A stretch of 64,000 nt of DNA, from positions 28,167,117 to 28,231,116 of the forward strand of contig NC_092352.1 in the NCBI RefSeq assembly GCF_963676685.1, given 5' to 3'. Within the stretch, counting starts at the first letter, position 1. Every line of letters begins with the position of its first letter. This document shows, piece after piece, positions 33,191-43,560 of the stretch. The stretch comes from Mytilus edulis (Eukaryota; Mollusca; Bivalvia; Mytilida; Mytilidae). The notes under the pieces were generated by a model, which made no database searches, was not told the DNA's origin, and saw only the letters and a program-made list of their open reading frames with translations. A program made the translations under genes and the position numbers.

Positions 33191-33529
33191 AATAATACAG
33201 TGTTATTACAATTTTGTATATGTTATATGTTGTGAAATTTTGCATTGACGAACATGTATTGCCAAAATGAAATGTGGTCTTCCTGAAAGATGTCTAGCTC
33301 TTTTTTTTCATGGAAAGGGTTGAGATTTCAATGAAATAATTGAGTTATTAACAACGGAAACCTCAGTATTGGTTAACTTTTATGTTATATTGCTTTGTTT
33401 TTTGTGGACTCTGATTGTTACACGATGATGACTGCTGTACCCATTTTTTGACTATTTTATTTATTATGTCTGTTTAGTTCACGCCTCATTGTAAATATAA
33501 CGGAATTTGATGAGACTGTCATCAAAGTG
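33191..33529. other. Duplicated noncoding segment
   Basis: Similar to 49570-49790 of unit 2 (TTTTGCATTGACGAACATGT; TATTGGTTAACTTTTATG). No gene is seen. Confidence 0.5.
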
Positions 33530-33725
33530 ATTGGTTGAGCGCTATAAAACCAAGTTTAATCCACCATTTTCTACAGCTGAAAATGCCTGTACAAAGTCAG
33601 GAATATGACAGTTCTTGTCCATTCGTTTTTTATGTGTTTTGTCATTTGATTTTGCCATGTGATTATGAACTTTCCGATTAGATTTTCCTTTGAGTTCAGT
33701 ATTTTTGTGATTTTACTTTTTTCTG
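33530..33725 (+). repeat. Mussel interspersed repeat (M4-related), plus
   Basis: AATGCCTGTACAAAGTCAGG, TTCTTGTCCATTCG and GAGTTCAGTATTTTTGTGAT are recognised from mussel sequences. Unit 2 lacks it (49790-49830). Confidence 0.55.
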
Positions 33726-34139
33726 ATAATTGTATGCACAACAGACACGGGCGATGAATAGAAACCTGTCTGTTAATAAAGAACCTGTGATGACCTCTAA
33801 ATTACTTTTACTTGTTTGTGATGACTTTTAGGTTGCCGTATAAATGAAGCAAGCTAATTTTAGGTTGTGTATATAATGTCTTTTTTTTTCTATCTATTTT
33901 TGAAATCCTTAAACAATTCTTTGAGCCGTCTGTAATCATATGTAATTTGGTTACAAGTTCAGGAATACCATCAACTAATAGTGTTACAAGCCCGAAGATG
34001 TGAAGTTGATACTATCTGTAAGTTTAAGATTTAGGAGTGAAGGATCGTTTTGTCTAAATTGCTTTGGTTTGAAATCAATTCTGGGTAAATTATATCTCTT
34101 TGAATTTGGACAGGACTTGTCCAGAATGATACTTAGCTT

Positions 34140-34545
34140 CAAACTTTATCATTAGGCATAGAAGCCAGATAAATGGTACAGACTTCCTCAAACTTTATTA
34201 TTAGGCATAGCAGCCAGATAAATGGTACAGACTTCCTCAAACTTTATCATTAGGCATAGAAGCCAGATAAATGATACAGACTTCCTCAAACTTTATCATT
34301 AGGCATAGAAGCCAGATAAATGGTACAGACTTCCTCAAACTTTATTATTAGGCATAGCAGCCAGATAAATGGTACAGACTTCCTCAAACTTTATCATTAG
34401 GCATAGAAGCCAGATAAATGATACAGAATTCCTCAAACTTTATCATTAGGCATAGAAGCCAGATAAATGGTACAGACTTCCTCAAACTTTATCATTAGGC
34501 ATAGAAGCCAGATAAATGGAACAGACTTCCCCAAACTTTGTATAA
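34140..34545 (+). repeat. 49-bp minisatellite, eight units with a trimeric order
   Basis: Eight units of TTTATCATTAGGCATAGAAG + CCAGATAAATGGTACAGA + CTTCCTCAAAC. Variants A (CATT, GAAG, GGTA), B (TATT, GCAG, GGTA) and C (CATT, GAAG, GATA) occur in the order A-B-C-A-B-C-A-A', so a 147-bp trimer was itself duplicated. Unit 2 has no equivalent. Confidence 0.85.
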
Positions 34546-35240
34546 CTGTGTTATTGGTTGTATTTAAAATTTAATTTTTCTTTGCCCTTCTGCTATCATT
34601 TTTTATTCTACTCATGATTTTGTTAACATGTGCACATCAAGCACAATCATGTTCATACAAAATGTACAAAGGTCAACTCTTTTACACACACACATACACG
34701 AAAAACCCATCTAAAGCATTCTGTTCTAAAATCAACTGTTTTTTCTAATTATTTTTTTATAGTTTTTATTCATATAGGAAAACATCCTGAGTACTGTACT
34801 GAAATTTAAACAGATTTATGATCTTTGCTCTTCCACTTATTATGATGATGTGTGTGTTTTTGTGTTTTTTCTAAGTCTGATATATTAGCAGTGGGCTTGA
34901 CATATATTGTGGGCACTTGTCAACCTATTTGGGTTGCTGCTTTGTTGCAGTATATCCCAAAGTCTCGTACTTTGTTGTGAGCAAAGTGTTTTCATGATTC
35001 TGACTTTCCCTCCTGTTTTGAAATAAGCATCTATCTTTTCTACATAGTCTTTTTCTGTAGATTTAGATATGTATACAGTTATATTCATTTCTATTTCTGT
35101 TCCTTTTCTTGTACTGAGAATTTGACATCCTCGTTTTTGAGTTCACCTTGGTTCCTTTTCTCATTTTTTATATAAAAAAATTACACTGTATCTCTATCTT
35201 TTTTGTTATAATTTAGGAGTTTTTTATTTCAAAGATAATA
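34546..35240. other. Noncoding, nothing recognised
   Basis: T-rich sequence without exon, repeat family or structural motif. The 67-codon minus frame near 34.9-35.1 kb has no support. Confidence 0.4.
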
Positions 35241-36135
35241 AACTAGAGGCTCTAAAGAGCCTGTGTAGCTCACCTTGGGCTATGTGCATATTAAACAAAG
35301 GTCACAGATGGATTCATGACAAAATTGTGTTTTGGGGATGGCGATGTGTTTGTAGATCTTACTTTACTGAACATTCTTGCTGCTTACAGTTATCTATATC
35401 TATAATGAACTTGGCCCAGTTGTTACAGTGGAAAATATTTTGTAAAAATTTACCAAAATTTACAAAATTTAAGAAAATTGTAAAAAATTGACTATAAAGG
35501 GTAATAACTCCTTAAGGGGTCAATTGACCATTTTGGTCATGTTAACTTATTTGTAGGTCTTACTTTGCTGTACATTATTGCTGCTAACAGATAATCTCTA
35601 TCTATAATAATATTCAAGATAATAACCAAAAGCTGAAAATTACCAATTTAGGGGCAGCAACCCCAAAACGGGTTGCCTGATTGGTCTGAATATTTAAGGG
35701 CAGATAGATCTTGCCCTAATAAATAATTTTATCCCGTCAGATGAGTTCTAAATGCTTTGGTTTCAGACATATGAGCCAAAAACTGCATTTTACCCTATGT
35801 ACTATTTTTAGCCATGTCGGCCGGGGTCATCGTACACAGTTTTTCAACTACATACCCTAATGATGATTGTGGACAAGATTGGTTAAATTTGCCTTAGTAG
35901 TTTCAGAGGAGTAGAATTTTGTAAAAGATTACCAAAATTAACGAAAAATTGTTAAAACTTTACTATAAAGGGCAATAACTCCTACAGCGGTCCTACATGT
36001 TGACTTCTTTATAGATCTTACAATAGGTTTAGAGGAGAAGAATTTTGTAAAAGTTAACGACGACGGACGACGACGACGGACGACGGACGCCAAGTGATGA
36101 GAAAAGCTCAATTGGCCCTTCCGGTCAGGCGAGCT
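35241..36135 (-). mobile_element. Tandem-core element, family AGCTCACC, minus copy
   Basis: It starts with CTAGAGGCTCTAAAGAGCCT, the reverse of the right end at 28620-28636, and finishes with a GACGACGGACGACGG array (about 36057-36092) and the decayed head hairpin ending GGCGAGCT at 36135. Two core units remain instead of three. The right junction (AAAATAGTACAAGCTTAC) matches 51205 in unit 2, where this element is absent. Confidence 0.75.
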
Positions 36136-39100
36136 AAAAATAGTACAAGCTTACTTCTTTTTTTATTCATATAACAAATGTCATGTTTAATGATCACATT
36201 ACTTTAACGTACATTTATACATAAAATGATAAAAAAAAAATGCAACAATGAATTTAATTCATAAAATCACAAAATCTAAGGAAATAGCAACGTTTCATTT
36301 TTACAATAATAAATAAAATTCTAAAAGATGGTAAAAGTAAGAATGTTATGTGTGCCAATTAACAGAACATGTATCCTCAAGTACAGTAATTACATTTGCC
36401 GCTAAATGTGTTCATTTCATTGATACATTAAATACATTAAATACATTAAATACATTAAATGCACAAGACAAACTTAATTACCAGTCAGCATTGTAATCTT
36501 TTCCTCTTTTTGTGACAAAACACATGACCTAAAGTTAAAATAAGGTTACAAATTTCTAGCTTATCCTAGTTGGTTGGTTGGTCTCTGACGTTAGAGCTTT
36601 TTTAGGAATAGAATACATAACTTGGTTTCTGACATTGAGCAAGAACATACAGTGCTGATTTTATCTGGGACCTATTGGTTCCAGATTTTATACATTAAAG
36701 CTAACTTACTCTTATAAACATCTAAAAAGCCCTTTTAATTTGCCTATCAATCATCAATCTTGAAAAATAATAAGTAAAATATACTTTGAGGATCTAAACC
36801 TCTCTTGAAACTTATTGTTGAATTTATTTCTGAGGGGAATGCTTTATGACAATATTTGTCCAATATACATGTAGCATAATATCATGACTCTTATTATCTG
36901 TAAATACTTATGGTTCCCATAAATTGAATCATCATTCATTATGCATGACTGTATCAGTGAAATCCCTCTGATTTTTATTCAATTGCAAGATCGTAATGTA
37001 TGACATTAGATTTATACTACATAGTAGTCACAATCTATTAGTATAGGTACATAAGGATAATTTCATTGACAATTTCCCAACTTAAATCGAAATTTAGAAA
37101 AAAAAAAGTATTTAGAACACTTTGCAAAATAAAATGTGAACAAAAATCAGATATTTCCATGAAAGAAAAATAATAAAACAACACTTAAGATCAAGATGAG
37201 ATATTGTATTTCACTGAAGACCTATTATGACTAACTAATGATTATTTGTCTTGCAGATAATCAGTATTCTGTATAACAATATCCGACAAGTAATACACTT
37301 AATATTTGTGAATAATTGATAAACTCATCTTATATAATCTAAAGATCTTTTAACAGGTTACAATGAACTCAAAAATCAATGCTCAGGCTTCAGTGTAGAA
37401 CCATCATACACAGTTCATAACCTCTGGTTTCTTTATTGTGATTTTTTATATTTAAATTTTCTTTTCTTAAAGATGTTTGTTCCTTTATTTTTTGAATTTT
37501 TGCCAGATTTTCGGAATCCTCTGGTTTTATCCATGTATTGCCATTAAAAGAATTGCCCACCCCTACTTTTCTTTTCATAATTTTATTACATAAAGTTTAA
37601 TAAGCCATATTTCAAAATCTTATAAAATCCTTGTTATTTTTTCGTATTTTTTTTTAAACAAAAAATGTGCCAATGATAAGTGTAAGAAAAATCTAGAGAG
37701 AATTATTTCCCGCCAAATTTTCAACGGCTTATATCTCGAAAACGAGACCCTTCATTTTTTCTGCTTTTTTAGTTCTTTATTCATATACTATCATTTCATA
37801 ACAGTCTTTTAAAAAGCTTGTTATTTTTAAACAGAGTAGAGAACATCCTTAACATGGAGTAAAAAATCCTTGGTGTTTTTTCCATACAATACAATGTAAA
37901 ATATTTTGCCCCATAACACCCATTTATTTTTTTCATATAAGACTTAATAGACCTTAATAGTTCATGAAAGGTCATTTACCAAAATTTTAGAAGATTCTTG
38001 ATTTTCTTTCTTTTGTTTTAAGATCCAAATAATACCAATGCAAACATAAGGTAAAAGTCCGAGTCAGCCTTTTCCCGCCATATTTTAAATCTGAAATATC
38101 TCGAAAAGGAGGTCCATGACCTATCAATATTTTAAGCTTATTTTTTTCCTTAACAAATGCTCTACCGGCTTACAGTATCAATTTTTAATTCTTGATTTAT
38201 TAATTTCCACCTAACCTCACCAAAGTACATCCTTAATATCAGCATGATTGTTATTAATTTGTTATATTTTTGCGTTCAGGGTTCACGCATATTTATTAGT
38301 TAGAAATATGGTCTATGGAGGAATATTCGGAAACTTTCTTTTTGTTCATTCGGAACATTTTTTCTTCTTATCTGTATAAGCATCCTGCAATTAAGAGCAC
38401 CTCCATACGGGGTATTCAATATATTTAAAACATGGCAATAAAGAACTTTACACTGATTGCTCACTCACTTATATGACATATGATAATAAAATATACAGTT
38501 GAAAATCTTTATAGAAAAAAACGAAATAGCTATCCATACGTATAATTTTTAAAGAATAATAATGATTCAAAACATGGACACATGTACCTCAGTCTTCCAA
38601 ACATTCATAAAATTCATTTAGAAATAATTAATGAGGCATTTCGAACTGGTCAACTAGTATGATACAATGTACATTAATTAATGTTCCTTACGACCGATAA
38701 TCAATAGGTGTTACTCTCCCACGAGATGGATTGAGATTGAGAAATTATTTGACCTAATATAAAACCATTATTGAAGAGGCATAACTTTAGAATTGAATTC
38801 TAGATACAACGGATTTCATTAATAAAATAGAGTTACACACAAGATAAAAAGGGAATGCTTTCTTATTGCCTATGATCTAACGTAAATGTACACAAATATG
38901 ATCATGGTTATATCATTTAAAAGAAACTGTTATCAATGCAGTAGAATAAATTGATGCACAAGAATATCCTTTAAAGATTCCCAACAAAAAACTTTAACTG
39001 CATTTGTTAAATTATTTCTAAGAAACAATGAATGTGGGTTTAATGGACAGTTATACAAACAAGTTATAAGAGCGCCCATGGGTGGTATATTTTCACCACT

Positions 39101-39374
39101 ATGCACATATATGCATCAAATTAATGGCAATTTTTTTTATGCCATACAACGATAATAAGCAAACAAAAAAAAACAGGCTCCTGATTTCGGACAGGTATAT
39201 TAAGTATACATGTAGAAGCAGCAAATTAAATGTATTTGCTGGATCAAAACCCATTTCTTATGTGGAACAGGGTTTTACGGCATGCACAAACAAATGATAA
39301 GTAAGTTGCTTTTGTCTGATTGGTAGGAATAAACATTCCATATTCTAAGAAGCAAAATAATCGTACTTAATCGT
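36136..39374. other. Duplicated noncoding DNA with a unit-1-specific part
   Basis: 36136-37465 is colinear with 51200-52640 of unit 2. About 37600-38240 consists of two ~365-bp direct repeats marked by TTTCCCGCCA, ATATCTCGAAAA and AACATCC; unit 2 lacks most of them. 38240-39374 shows nothing recognisable. No gene is supported. Confidence 0.5.
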
Positions 39375-39665
39375 TTAAACCCGCTACAAATGTTTGCACC
39401 TGTCCTTAGTCAGGAATCTGATGTACAGTAGTTGTCGTTATGTAGTTCATACGTGTTTCTCGTTTCTAGTTTTTATATAGACCGTTAGTTTTCCCATTAG
39501 AATGGTTTTATACTAGTTTTTTTGGGGGCTTTTTTTTTAGCTTGCTGTTCGGTGTGAGCCAAGGTTCTGTGTTAAATGCCGTACCTTGACCTATAATGGT
39601 TTACTTTTATAAATTGTTACTTGGATAGAGAGTTGTCTCATTGGCACTCATACCACATCTTCCTA
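39375..39665 (+). repeat. SINE-like repeat (family M1), plus
   Basis: It runs from TTTGCACCTGTCCTTAGTCA through AGCTTGCTGTTCGGTGTGAG to GTCTCATTGGCACTCATACC. The 3' part recurs at 62535-62652 and the reverse of it at 2690-2960. It is a common mussel repeat and noncoding. Confidence 0.65.
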
Positions 39666-40480
39666 TATCTATCTAATATGGTTTATTTTCACAGAAAAGT
39701 AAATAAAATGGCTGTTGGACTTAGGTGAAATATTACCTATACCAATAAGAACCCTAGAAGTGTCATCCATTGGTAGTATTTTGACCTTTCACGTTGGTAA
39801 AAATAAATATCGAAATACCCAAATTGTCCTGATTTACAATGAAAAGAAAACACAGATGATAATGAAAACACTGAGGTATAATTTACAATTCAGTTGAAAT
39901 AAGATTTGCATAAAAAAAAAGTTCTGAGGTTCACGTATTGCCTTTTTTTTCTAAAAAAGCAACTTGTTTGGTCGTCTAAGAATAATATGGGATAGGTGCT
40001 CCTTTAGGTTATTAGGTTTGTGGAAACTATATTTCCAATGTCTTTAAGTGTGTCATTATACTTTTTGCTAATTAGACGAACAAATTTGTTGTAAATCAAA
40101 GAAATTTTATCTCTGCAATTTTGTCAAATTTTTTAGAGTCATGTTATAGACTAAAATCTAATGAGTTCATGTATTTACCAATTGAAAAAGGTCAAGACAT
40201 GATAAGTAGCCTTCATTTAATAACAAAATCAACTTAATTTTGAACTGACTAACGATTTTCTCAGTCATTTATTATTGACCAAATTCCAACCTGCATATAC
40301 CTTTTTGTTTACAAGGATACATACAAAGCAATCCTGGAAACACACGAAAGCTTCCTTAATTTTTATTTTTCTCTGCAAATCAGAGTTATATAACACACTT
40401 TCTATTCTATAAAAACCAGAATACATGTCCTTGTCGAGTACCAATATATATTAAAACTACACTGGTAGGTGGGTTACATG
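39666..40480. other. Duplicated noncoding segment
   Basis: From about 39990 onward it is colinear with 52730-53180 (GCCATTATACTTTTTGC; ACTACACTGGTAGGTGGG). No coding exon is seen. Confidence 0.5.
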
Positions 40481-40508
40481 TAATAAAAGTAACGATACCA
40501 ATTTTCTT

Positions 40509-40552
40509 GCACCAGATGCGCATTTCGACAATACATGTCTCTTCAGTGATGC
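40509..40552 (-). ncRNA. Hammerhead ribozyme, type I, complete
   Basis: On the minus strand: stem I GCATCA (40552-40547), core CTGAAGA (40546-40540), stem II GACA / TGTC with loop TGTAT (40539-40527), core GAAA (40526-40523), TGCGCATC with a two-pair stem III and C17 (40522-40515), and stem I TGGTGC (40514-40509). All six stem I pairs form (one G-U). Predicted cleavage is between 40515 and 40514. Confidence 0.85.
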
Positions 40553-40745
40553 TCGTGGCCAAAATAGTTGAAATCCAAAGCTTATATAAAAGTTGAAGAG
40601 CTATAATCCAAAAGATCCAAAAAGTATAGCCGAATCCGTGAAAGGAATCAGAGCTTTGCATGAGGGTGATACATTCCTTAATTATAATAATTTCTAATAT
40701 TTTGTAACAGCAAATTTTAATAACACAAAAAGTCCGTATTTCATG

Positions 40746-40825
40746 CCAGTACCGAAGTACTGGCTACTGGGCTGGTGATACCCTCGGGGACTAATAGTCC
40801 ACCAGCAGAGGCATCAACCCAGTGG
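40746..40825 (-). other. Highly structured region inside the retrozyme
   Basis: Three nested or adjacent stems are visible: CCAGTAC / GTACTGG with a CGAA loop (40746-40763), ACTGGG / CCCAGT (40766-40771 / 40818-40823), and inside it GCTGGTG / CACCAGC (40771-40777 / 40800-40806) around GGAC / GTCC. This is more structure than chance in AT-rich DNA and is probably part of the circular RNA fold. The strand follows the ribozyme. Confidence 0.6.
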
Positions 40826-40854
40826 TAGTAATAAAAGTAACGGTACCAATTTTC

Positions 40855-40890
40855 TTGCACCAGATGCGTGTTCGACAATGCATGTCTCTT
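40855..40890 (-). ncRNA. Damaged second hammerhead of the retrozyme
   Basis: It keeps stem I TGGTGC, the stem III region, and stem II GACA / TGTC, but GAAA reads GAAC and the sequence stops at AGAAGAGACA. The CTG of the first core segment and one stem I strand are missing. It is not expected to cleave. Confidence 0.65.
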
Positions 40891-40939
40891 CTATGTAAAT
40901 GTAAATGATTCTAAATATTTTTTAAAAGCCTAGTTATCC

Positions 40940-41985
40940 AAAAATTCTTAAGGGTTCCGCGGAACCCAGTGTCTCGCCTACTTATGCTGTTAATTGCAGG
41001 CTCAACAAAAGAGGAATAAAATCAATAAAAATATTCCTCTTGATATTATCTTATGATTCTAAGAAGCTTCTGTCCAAGTTTGGTAAAAATACAGTATGTT
41101 TTGAAAACTTTAACTGCAGACTGTCTGTAACGTAAACTGGAAGAAAAACTAAGTCCATTTATAAGTAAAATACAGATACACAGGTACAAAATTTTTTACA
41201 AAATTTTCTTATAGATACTAGCTTTTGATCATAAACAAGCTTCTGTCCAAGTTTGGTACAGGTCCAAAATAGTATAAGAAAGTTATTAAAATTTTAAAAA
41301 CTTTAACCACAGAGAATGCGTTGTTTTCTTGCAGAAAATCTAAGTCCATTTAAAAGTAAAATACACAAAAAAATTGGATTTATTTGTTAACAAAATTTAC
41401 TTCTGGATACTATGTTATGATCATAAACAAGCTATTGTCTAAGTTTGGTACAAACCCAGGATAGTTTTAAGAAAGTTATTAAAATTTCAAAAACTTTAAC
41501 CACAGAGTGAATGTTGTTTCCTGGCAGAAAAACTAAGTCCATTTTAAAGTAAAATATGGAAAAATGGAATTTTATTTTTCCAAAATTTCCTTCTTGATAC
41601 TATCTTATGATCATAAACAAGCTTCTGTATAAGTTTGGTACAAATACAGTATAGTTTTAAGAAAGTTATTAAAATTTCAAAAACTTTAACCACAGAGTGA
41701 ATGTTATGTTTCCTGGCAGAAAAACTAAGTCCATTTATAAGTAAAATACGGAAAAAATGGAATTCTATTTTCACAAAATTTACTTCTGCACACTATGTTA
41801 TGAACATAAACAAGCTTCTGTCCAAGTTTGGTAGAAATCCAGTTTAGTTTAAGAAAGTTATTAAAATTTCAAAAACTTTAACCACAGAGTGAATATTTGT
41901 TGACGCCGCCGACGACGCCGACGCCGACGGAATGTAGGATCGCTATGTCTCGCTTTTTCGACTAAAGTCAAAGGCTCGACAAAAA
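40940..41985 (-). mobile_element. Tandem-core element, family Y (~184-bp core)
   Basis: On the minus strand the head is GTCGAGCCTTTGACTTTAGT with a GCGAGACATAGCGAT continuation (41980-41940), then a GTCGGCG-type array (41900-41930), five ~184-bp units (CTGTCCAAGTTTGGTA at about 41070, 41250, 41433, 41622, 41816), and the tail GGCGAGACACTGGG then a perfect 16-bp palindrome GGGTTCCGCGGAACCC (40952-40967). Unit 2 lacks the whole element between 53215 and 53235. Head and tail resemble family X, but the core does not. Confidence 0.75.
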
Positions 41986-42175
41986 TGTTAGTTCGATTTT
42001 GTTTTGTAACGGAACACATTTGCCAAACATTAAATAATTCTGAGGTTACCCATGAGTTAAACCCTAAATAACAGACTCGCCTAACAAAACAACAGTTCTT
42101 AATATAAACAATGTAGATACATATAAGACAAAACAAATAAGGGTTCTAAATATTTGTACAGTTCATGTGTAGTTT

Positions 42176-42308
42176 ATAGTTTAGTTTAGTTTAGTTTAGT
42201 TTACTTTGGTTTAGTTTAGTTTACTTTGGTTTAGTTTAGTTAAGTTTAGTTTCGTTTCGTTTAGTTTAGTTTAGTTTAGTTTAGTTTAGTTTAGTTTAGT
42301 TTAGTTTA
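42176..42308 (+). repeat. TTTAG pentanucleotide array (start of unit 2)
   Basis: About 25 TTTAG units with occasional TTTGG, TTAAG and TTTCG variants. It is much shorter than the 24480-25026 array. Confidence 0.85.
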
Positions 42309-42539
42309 TAAGAATGATAATTCAAAGAGATTTGGTATATCTTTCTCAAATATGCTTTTTATCGTTTGATTGTTTGTGTTGTTGAATTTGCCGTCTTTCT
42401 GACAACATGTCCCTTCGTCTTCTGTTATTAAAGCCGCGTAGATGTGACACATTTCGTACTGCAATTACGAAATATGTATAATATTTATATAGAGTTTCGA
42501 GTTTTCTACACAAATTGCTTCATTAGATAATGTAAAGTC

Positions 42540-43015
42540 TTACTGTTTAAGTTTGTTTTTAGATATTATATGCGATAGGTCAGCTATATTTGATGCACGA
42601 ATTGATTGTAACGTGAAGCATGGTTCAACTGACCTTGACCTCATTTTCATGGTATAATGGTTTTATTAGTTAGTCTGTTTCTGCAACTATATTCGATGTA
42701 TGGAATGATTGTAAAAGAGGGACGAAAAATACCAGAGGGACAGTCAAACTCATAAATCGAAAATAAACTGACAACGCCATGGCTTAAAATAAAAAAGACA
42801 AACAAACCAACAATAGTACACATGACACAACATAGAAAACTAAAAAATAAGCAACACGAACCCCAGGTGTACATGTACTATTGGTTTGGTTTATCTGACT
42901 TTCAACTCATTTTCTAAGAAATATTGGATCATGCTAAGTTTAAGCAAACTTTGTATTTTGGACTATCAACATAAAATCAATGTTTTGTAAAGCAGGCGAG
43001 ACATTTCGGCGAGTA
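42540..43015 (+). mobile_element. Tandem-core element, family X, in unit 2 (contracted)
   Basis: TATGCGATAGGTCAGC, CTGACCTTGACCTCATTTTC and GCAGGCGAGACATTTCGGCG show the core and tail. It is split by the PLE tail at 42713-42868; across the gap ATTGTAA continues into AGGTGTACATG. The same ancestral element is present, longer, at 25436-26535. Confidence 0.65.
42713..42868 (-). mobile_element. PLE 3' tail, minus, nested in family X
   Basis: It runs from AAAAGAGGGACGAAAAATAC at 42713 to GCAACACGAACCCC at about 42865. It is not present in the unit 1 counterpart (26395-26400). Confidence 0.75.
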
Positions 43016-43560
43016 TACACTTTAGTATTTACGATTACAGACAAAATCCGATCGTTGTACCACAATGAATCGTACTATTATATACCACAGCAGTTCCAAT
43101 TATTTGACAATACGATCCAACTTGCACACCCATTTTTTGTCACGATATTAGATGATATATTCTAAACACAATAGGATTTTAGTACCACTATTATCATGTT
43201 ATCAATCAGTTTAAAGAATAATCCGTCATAAGATTATTTGCAGCAGTCATTTCTAATGTCCGAAAACTTTCTTTCGAATATTGTAAATGTGCCATACTGG
43301 GATATATTTACTAGATTGGAAGAAAGTACCCACCTATGGTATCGACAGCTTTAAAAACCCTTCGTGTTCTAATTTATGCCTAAAAGTGGAATTATATCGT
43401 GATAAGATCAGATTTCTGGCGAAACTATTCATAAGGTCTAAAATGTTCGTCTGAATCTTATCAAAATGCCATACATTTACTAAGTCAGAAGGTTGTAGCA
43501 GCTTTCGTATCCCTATTTCGAGTATTTTGATGTTCATGGGAAGCTTAGATTGTGATTTTA
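43016..43560. other. Duplicated noncoding segment of unit 2
   Basis: Counterpart of 26536-26838 and 28637-28870, continuous here because the AGCTCACC element is absent. A local tandem repeat of TGATAAGATC/GATTT-type sequence appears at 43395-43660. Confidence 0.55.

Larger units (their letters stand above)
40484..40905 (-). mobile_element. Retrozyme with two direct hammerhead copies
   Basis: The ~346-bp repeat unit starts twice with GTAATAAAAGTAACG (about 40479 and 40830) and carries a hammerhead each time (40509-40552 complete, about 40855-40886 damaged). Unit 2 has the uninterrupted site GGATTCATGTAAATGATTC (53187). In unit 1 ATGTAA flanks both sides, so it is a mobile insertion with a short target duplication. 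There is no coding frame. Retrozymes are known small, circular-RNA-forming retroelements with hammerheads; this copy fits that description. Confidence 0.8.
24480..42130 (+). repeat. Tandem segmental duplication, unit 1
   Basis: Colinear matches to unit 2 (42176-53390) include 25021-25130 with 42385-42490, 26460-26835 with 42905-43310, 28640-28860 with 43315-43540, 28870-28900 plus 30815-32200 with 45998-47600, 32280-32680 with 49090-49480, 36140-37460 with 51200-52640, 39990-40480 with 52730-53180, and 41985-42115 with 53235-53390. Identity by eye is roughly 75-90 percent. No host protein-coding gene was found in either unit. Confidence 0.8.

Noticed and set aside
41861-42136. 91-codon minus frame ending in an arginine run
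   Set aside because: The arginines come from the GTCGGC array at the head of the family Y element; the rest is duplicated noncoding DNA.
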